The position numbers and the translations under genes were made by a program. Shown here piece by piece: positions 59,377-64,000 of a stretch of 64,000 nt of DNA. The stretch is taken from the NCBI GenBank assembly GCA_025618425.1, contig CM046836.1, forward strand, positions 15,278,135 through 15,342,134, read 5' to 3'. The notes beneath the pieces are model-generated. The model did no database searches, was not told the origin of the DNA, and was given only the letters and a program-made list of their open reading frames with translations. This stretch comes from Heliocidaris tuberculata. Lineage: Eukaryota > Echinodermata > Echinoidea > Camarodonta > Echinometridae. How positions within the stretch are numbered: the first letter of the stretch is position 1; each line of letters begins with the position of its first letter.

Positions 59377-61729
59377 TATATGATTTGGATGTGATTTAAG
59401 AAATTGATAAAGTGCCAACCCTTGGTGTGACTTTTTTTTTTCTTTCATGAGTGTGTGTTCAAGTATTGTGCATTGCACTTCAAGTTTTTGTGGACATTGT
59501 ACAATAGAATTGAAGAAATGGCAGATGATGAAATCTGTTAATAGGCTGTTCATACATGTACAGCTATTCAGAAAATGTGAGGACCTATAGATAAAGGTTT
59601 TCCATCCATTTCAAGCCTTTTTTCTTTCAATTTTGTCCTGAAACTTTGTGATCTTGCATATCTCAAGGTCAGTTTCGTCTTTGGTCATTGTCAAACTTTG
59701 TCCACTCAATTTTATAATTTTGCGTCAAATTTCATCAAAGCCGAACCAGAACACTTTCAAACATTCAAATTTTTGTGAATGCACAGTTTGGCTCATTATT
59801 CTAATTCAATATTTTGAAATTACAATTAAGAATATGATATTTTAATAACATTTGAAAAATTATTACTCAATAGTCTGACAACATAACAGAATTCTACACA
59901 ATGCTGAACAAGTGTTACATGTCTATCTACAGTACTTAAACTTTTGCAGTGATTTTTCATTCTAAAATCTTGTTTGGAGAAGTGTAGCAAAATATTTGTA
60001 TTAATGGTGTACTCGTTTCATTGTAGTATTGACAAAGTGTACTTGGTTTTTCATTCATTGCACATCATGAATGTTGATGAAAATGACATATTAAAGATTT
60101 TGATATATTAATTGAAAAACCCACGGAAATTTGCTTGATATAGATGTGTGCTACAGATGATCTATATTTTTTATTTCAACCAAACGATTAATATTTTTTT
60201 TAATGGTGTAATTTTTTTATCTCATTTATTCAACTCAATATGTTACTGTTGAACTCTACAATATTTTCACCATTGATCCTTTGCTTTCTTCTTTTGCTGT
60301 ATTTATGTCTGGAATTAGTACTGTTATTCGTAATTGAAATAATCATCATGCAGTTTTCCCCAAATATATCTTCATCAAATGCAATAGAGAAATGATGAAT
60401 TGATAACATATGACATTACATATATTCTGCCATGTATATGTGTCTTCTTTTAATCCTTACACTTCTCAATAAATTATTATTAAAAACAATGTAATTTGAA
60501 GACCATTTTTGTTGATGATAACTTTTGAGTAGGCAGACAGAGCCCGAGGACCTACTTTCTGAAAGCTTCATCGTTCATGTACATGATACCCATGAAACAA
60601 ATTTCTGCTTGCGTCAGTTTGTTTGTTTTTCCCCCATTGATAATAAGCCAAAGTATGACACTATGCGCAGCTTTTTCATAATTCTTAGAACGTGACTGGA
60701 TGTTTGTGGTATGTGTGTTGGTTGTCTGTGTATTTTACTTGCGTTAATTGCGATTCCTTTGGGGTAAATTTGTTTGGAAATTTTAATATGTGGCATCTAT
60801 GCCCCTTAAAAAAGAAATTAGCATCATTCTAACATTGATATAGATATTGTTTTAGTTGGTCACAGTAACTCTTTCCATGCCAAGCACTCATGTTATTAAT
60901 TCCTTATATGCTTTACCATAAGATATTGTCTATTTATCTTCCCTGCTTACAAAATTTGCAGTGAATATCAAGAGAGCTAAAAAAAAGTAACAACAAATTC
61001 AAGAGCATTGGAAAGTACCTACTTCTATTATTTTTATGGACTTTGTTACAGCATGAGTTAGACCAGCTTTAGAAATTTACCTTAACCTGATTAATGAATC
61101 ATGGAGTACTTTACTTTGATCTTGCCAAAGAGACACTAATATATATTGTCATTCACCCTTATTTTTTGTTGTTATCAGCTATATGTGTTCGTTGGGTTTG
61201 AAATAAGAAACATGGTTGAGGGAGAAGTGAAATTACCTAGAAATTATGTCCTTCATACTAGTAAATTATAAATTTTATCCCTCTTGTGTGATAGATACCT
61301 ACTTGTCTTAAATTGAAAAAAGATAAAGGGTAAGACATGAAAGTTATTGTCGAACCACAAGTCTTCAAATTCTGATCAGGATCCATTGAAATACAGGATG
61401 CGATGTGCAGTAGACAGTACGCACGAGGTGTTATGGCTTGTGTTACTTGCAGCTTCAAAAGCAGTTACTACGAAGGACCATATTTGTTACATGGATTTAT
61501 CCCACTGTAGAAGCATTCTTATGGAGTCAAGTTACCTCAGCCAAGGACAGACTGTATTAAGTAGGAAAAATTTGGGGGTCTGTGAGAGCTTCCACACGAG
61601 TTACAATCAGGCAAAAACAAACTTTGGAAGATATTGCGGTTAGGATTATGTACCAAAGTTCTGAAGTAGCAAATTTTGGTATGAATGGTAAAATCCAAAT
61701 AACAGGGTAAAAAGAAAGGGGGGGGGGGT
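59377..61729. other. Non-coding, no gene seen
   Basis: AT-rich. An AATAAA at 60468-60473 could end a longer RBBP6 3' UTR. The 98-codon frame at 61347-61643 has no recognisable domain. Confidence 0.55.
60468..60473 (+). terminator. Possible distal poly(A) signal
   Basis: AATAAA with weakly T/G-rich sequence downstream. Weaker than the 56114 site. Confidence 0.25.
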
Positions 61730-62175
61730 ACCTTGTCAAGACAACCATCCACTGCACTTGTACGTGAAACTGCAAGCTGGTACAACATAGAAGAATTACC
61801 CCTAGAAGAGTAACCTCAGGCAATTACCCTCTAGAACAATTAACCACAGACAATTACCTCCAAGGAAAAGTAACAGCAGACAATTACCCTCTAAAAAAAT
61901 TAAAACAGACAATTACCCCCGATAAAAATTAATGCAGACAATTACCCCCTATGAAAATTAAAGCGGACAATTACCAACTTGAACAATAAACCCTGAACTA
62001 TTACCCCCTGAAGATGAGCCTGATTATCACACAGAACAACAAATAAAAGACCTTGTCAAGACAACCATACCCCGCACCAATACCTGTGAGCTAGTACAAT
62101 GTAGAAGTACTACCCCTGGACAAGTAACCCTTGACGATTACCCCCTAGGTAATTTAACAGCAGACACTGACCCTC
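61730..62175. repeat. Two-level repeat: 320-bp unit containing a CAGACAATTACCCCC array
   Basis: ACCTTGTCAAGACAACCAT starts at 61730 and again at 62050, each followed by similar sequence (GC..GTACAA.GTAGAAG..TTACCCCTAGA). Between them CAGACAATTACCCCCTA-like units of about 32-36 bp repeat at least six times. The same short word builds the 31.85-32.3 kb array. Confidence 0.75.
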
Positions 62176-62250
62176 TTGGAAAATTAATAACTATGTGTCC
62201 TCAAGAAACTACCTCCAAAGCAATTACTCTTTTTGTCGGAGAATAATACC

Positions 62251-62371
62251 CAGGCGCGGCGGAACGTTGGGCTCAGACAGTGGAAGTGGGGGCACCTTTT
62301 GTTTGGCGGACAAAAGGTGCTCCCCCCCCCCCCCACTTCCATTGTCCGAGCCTGACGTTCCGCCGCCTCTA
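62251..62371. mobile_element. Tiny hAT-like MITE (121 bp) with 8-bp duplication
   Basis: Ends CAGGCGCGGCGGAACG and CGTTCCGCCGCCTCTA; the halves pair almost throughout as a hairpin. ATAATACC is duplicated (62243-62250, 62372-62379). The frame can be slid by one base. It is inserted in the flank of the GGACAATTACC-type array. Confidence 0.82.
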
Positions 62372-63319
62372 ATAATACCTGTCTGCCCATGGGGCCATCA
62401 GGTAATATAAGAGGGAACAGACTAGTAAATATAACAAATATCTGTCTGCATTTTTATCAAGATAAATAAGAAAAGGAAAACATTGAGTGAAATATGTTTC
62501 TCAAAACCCCCAATTCATTATTCTAAATGAGAATTTCTATCTTGATACATGTACACCATACTACAAACCAGTTTGAAAATGACAAAGAAGCAACTAGAGA
62601 GAAAGAGAGAGAGAGAGCAAATGAAAAGATGTGCCTTTGAACAACCTGAGGATTCATTGCTCTATTAACTCTTTCATACAAAAAATGACATGGGAATACA
62701 ATTTTGTTCAGTGCATGTCTTCTTAGGGAGATGTTGCATCAAAAATGAAAAGGCAGTACTAAAAGACAAACTGACAGAGAGTCATAATGGGGAAGTCTAA
62801 AAACCAAAGAAGAAGTAGTAGAAGAGTTACGGTATTCAGTACAATATTTCTTGTTAAACCAGCCATCATTTAAATTGTGGTGGGGCTTTGGGGGTGATGT
62901 AGGCCCATATACCAGTACTCAACAGCAGAGAAGTTAAAGATGGTCTTGATGGAGTTTCTATTTTGGATCTCAGCCATGTAGGGATGAAAATTTCTGCAGC
63001 TTGGCATACAGAGTATCTTGTAAAGAATAACCCTCTTAAATTTCATACCTATATCTCAAACGTTTTTAAAAATTATTACTAATTGATTATTTACATATTC
63101 GCGAATTGACATTCTGCATTGTGTACAGTACACATGGAAAAATGACCATTTTTGCAGCGGGCAGTGTGGCGATTTTATAAATTTGGTATCAAAAGGTGCG
63201 TAAGACTGTAGGCGATAAAATCATGAAAGCTTGCAGCGCAAAAAAATTTATCCTCGAACATATCGTGGCGATCGTCCAGGAGGGGGATGGATTCCACCCC
63301 CCCCCCAGCCCTTGTAGAG

Positions 63320-63800
63320 TTAAAGGTATCGTACAGTAGTGGGAAAGGTGGCGCTTTGGATATTTAACTACTTTGTCAGCTGGAATGGAAATTATTACAT
63401 ATACTGTTGTGAAATGATTAATTTCGAACATAGGTGACGTTTGTTTGAAGAAAAATGGTTTAGAAATGGCTAAAATGTCCAAAAAAATAAACATCGAATT
63501 ACAAGCGCGGTACCGCGCTTGTAATTTGATGTGAAAACAGTGTGTATAACAAGTGTGTGCGAACCGCTATGCGCCGTTGAGCCGGGAGCGTCGGGGTAGG
63601 TGGTCCTTAGCGAGGGTATAAGGTAACCGTTGATATTCGATCATTTGAATTATTTTACTGAAAATCACTGTAAATCATGAATAGAATACCGGATTATCTC
63701 ACTCATGTATCTTTTTATTGAAGCCGAACAATATGAGACTATATTTGAGCAGTTTCATGCCAACTTTCATTTTGCTACCACTACTGTTTATTACCTTTAA
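63320..63800. mobile_element. TTAA-bounded element, family 3 (481 bp)
   Basis: TTAAAGGTATCG at the left and TACCTTTAA at the right. It contains a perfect internal hairpin CAAGCGCGGTACCGCGCTTG near 63.51 kb. Similar in size and some words to 43818-44320. Confidence 0.55.
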
Positions 63801-64000
63801 GGCAGGGTCTGGTTTTTTATGGGATCATCCCACATTCCAGTCATTTGTCCGACAGCCTGTAAAATCCTGTATCGAACTTCCCCGGGGGGGCTCTTTGTAA
63901 TATATTTTCAGAATTATTGTTGAAACTAGAGAGTAGTTAACTGCAATTATACTACAAATGGATACCTGGTATACAGTGCATCCCAGAAAAAATAAAATTC

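Noticed and set aside
61347..61643. 98-codon plus-strand frame downstream of RBBP6
   Set aside because: Does not resemble RBBP6 zinc knuckle, RING or tail and lacks clear splice signals; treated as chance.
1..64000. CRISPR arrays, bacterial operons, tRNA or rRNA genes
   Set aside because: Regularly spaced identical repeats with unique spacers are absent, coding is intron-split, and no tRNA A/B box pair with a foldable arm or rRNA segment was recognised. The tandem arrays seen are degenerate minisatellites or MITE parts.

Overview
This is a eukaryotic, almost certainly invertebrate deuterostome window. The genes are split by GT-AG introns, the DNA is AT-rich with many poly-G/poly-C runs, GA/CA microsatellites and ACATGTACATGT-like words, and small DNA transposons are abundant. 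The gene content and repeat style suggest an echinoderm, probably a sea urchin. The phylum call is an inference; nothing in the sequence names the species.

Three genes can be supported. (1) Positions 507-942 (+): the 3' terminal coding exon of a multi-pass membrane protein that I cannot name. (2) Positions 9246-28915 (-), with a non-coding first exon and CpG-rich promoter near 31.55-31.70 kb: a complete HELZ orthologue. It is an UPF1-like SF1 RNA helicase with zinc fingers. I resolved 17 coding exons; every splice phase is consistent and they sum to 1868 codons plus stop. The order is TPR-like N-terminus, a U1-type C2H2 finger, a CCCH finger, a conserved middle region, the SF1 helicase core, a PAM2 motif that should bind poly(A)-binding protein, and a long disordered tail with two conserved C-terminal motifs. 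(3) Positions 53267-about 55010 (+): the first exons of RBBP6, encoding the ubiquitin-like DWNN domain. Reading on past the third coding exon gives a short DWNN-only product with a good poly(A) signal at 56.1 kb, comparable to the short human RBBP6 isoform. Exons for the zinc knuckle, RING and long tail are not seen before the window ends.

Layout: 0-1 kb membrane-protein gene end; 1-5.3 kb intergenic with two small MITEs and a degenerate tandem repeat; 5.3-9.2 kb probable HELZ 3' UTR; 9.2-31.7 kb HELZ; 31.7-53.2 kb a gene-poor graveyard of transposons nested in one another; 53.3-55 kb RBBP6 5' part; 55-61.7 kb probable RBBP6 3' UTR and/or a very long intron; 61.7-64 kb repeats.

The most informative non-genic signal is the set of short DNA transposons. 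Several boundaries are proven within the window by exact 8-bp target duplications (hAT-like) or by TTAA or TA sites. One 1.1-1.3 kb hAT-like family has two copies, one of them 73 bp from a HELZ exon. No bacterial-type defence or mobile system is present. HELZ and RBBP6 both act in mRNA metabolism (translation/decay and 3'-end processing), but I see no evidence that they are co-regulated.
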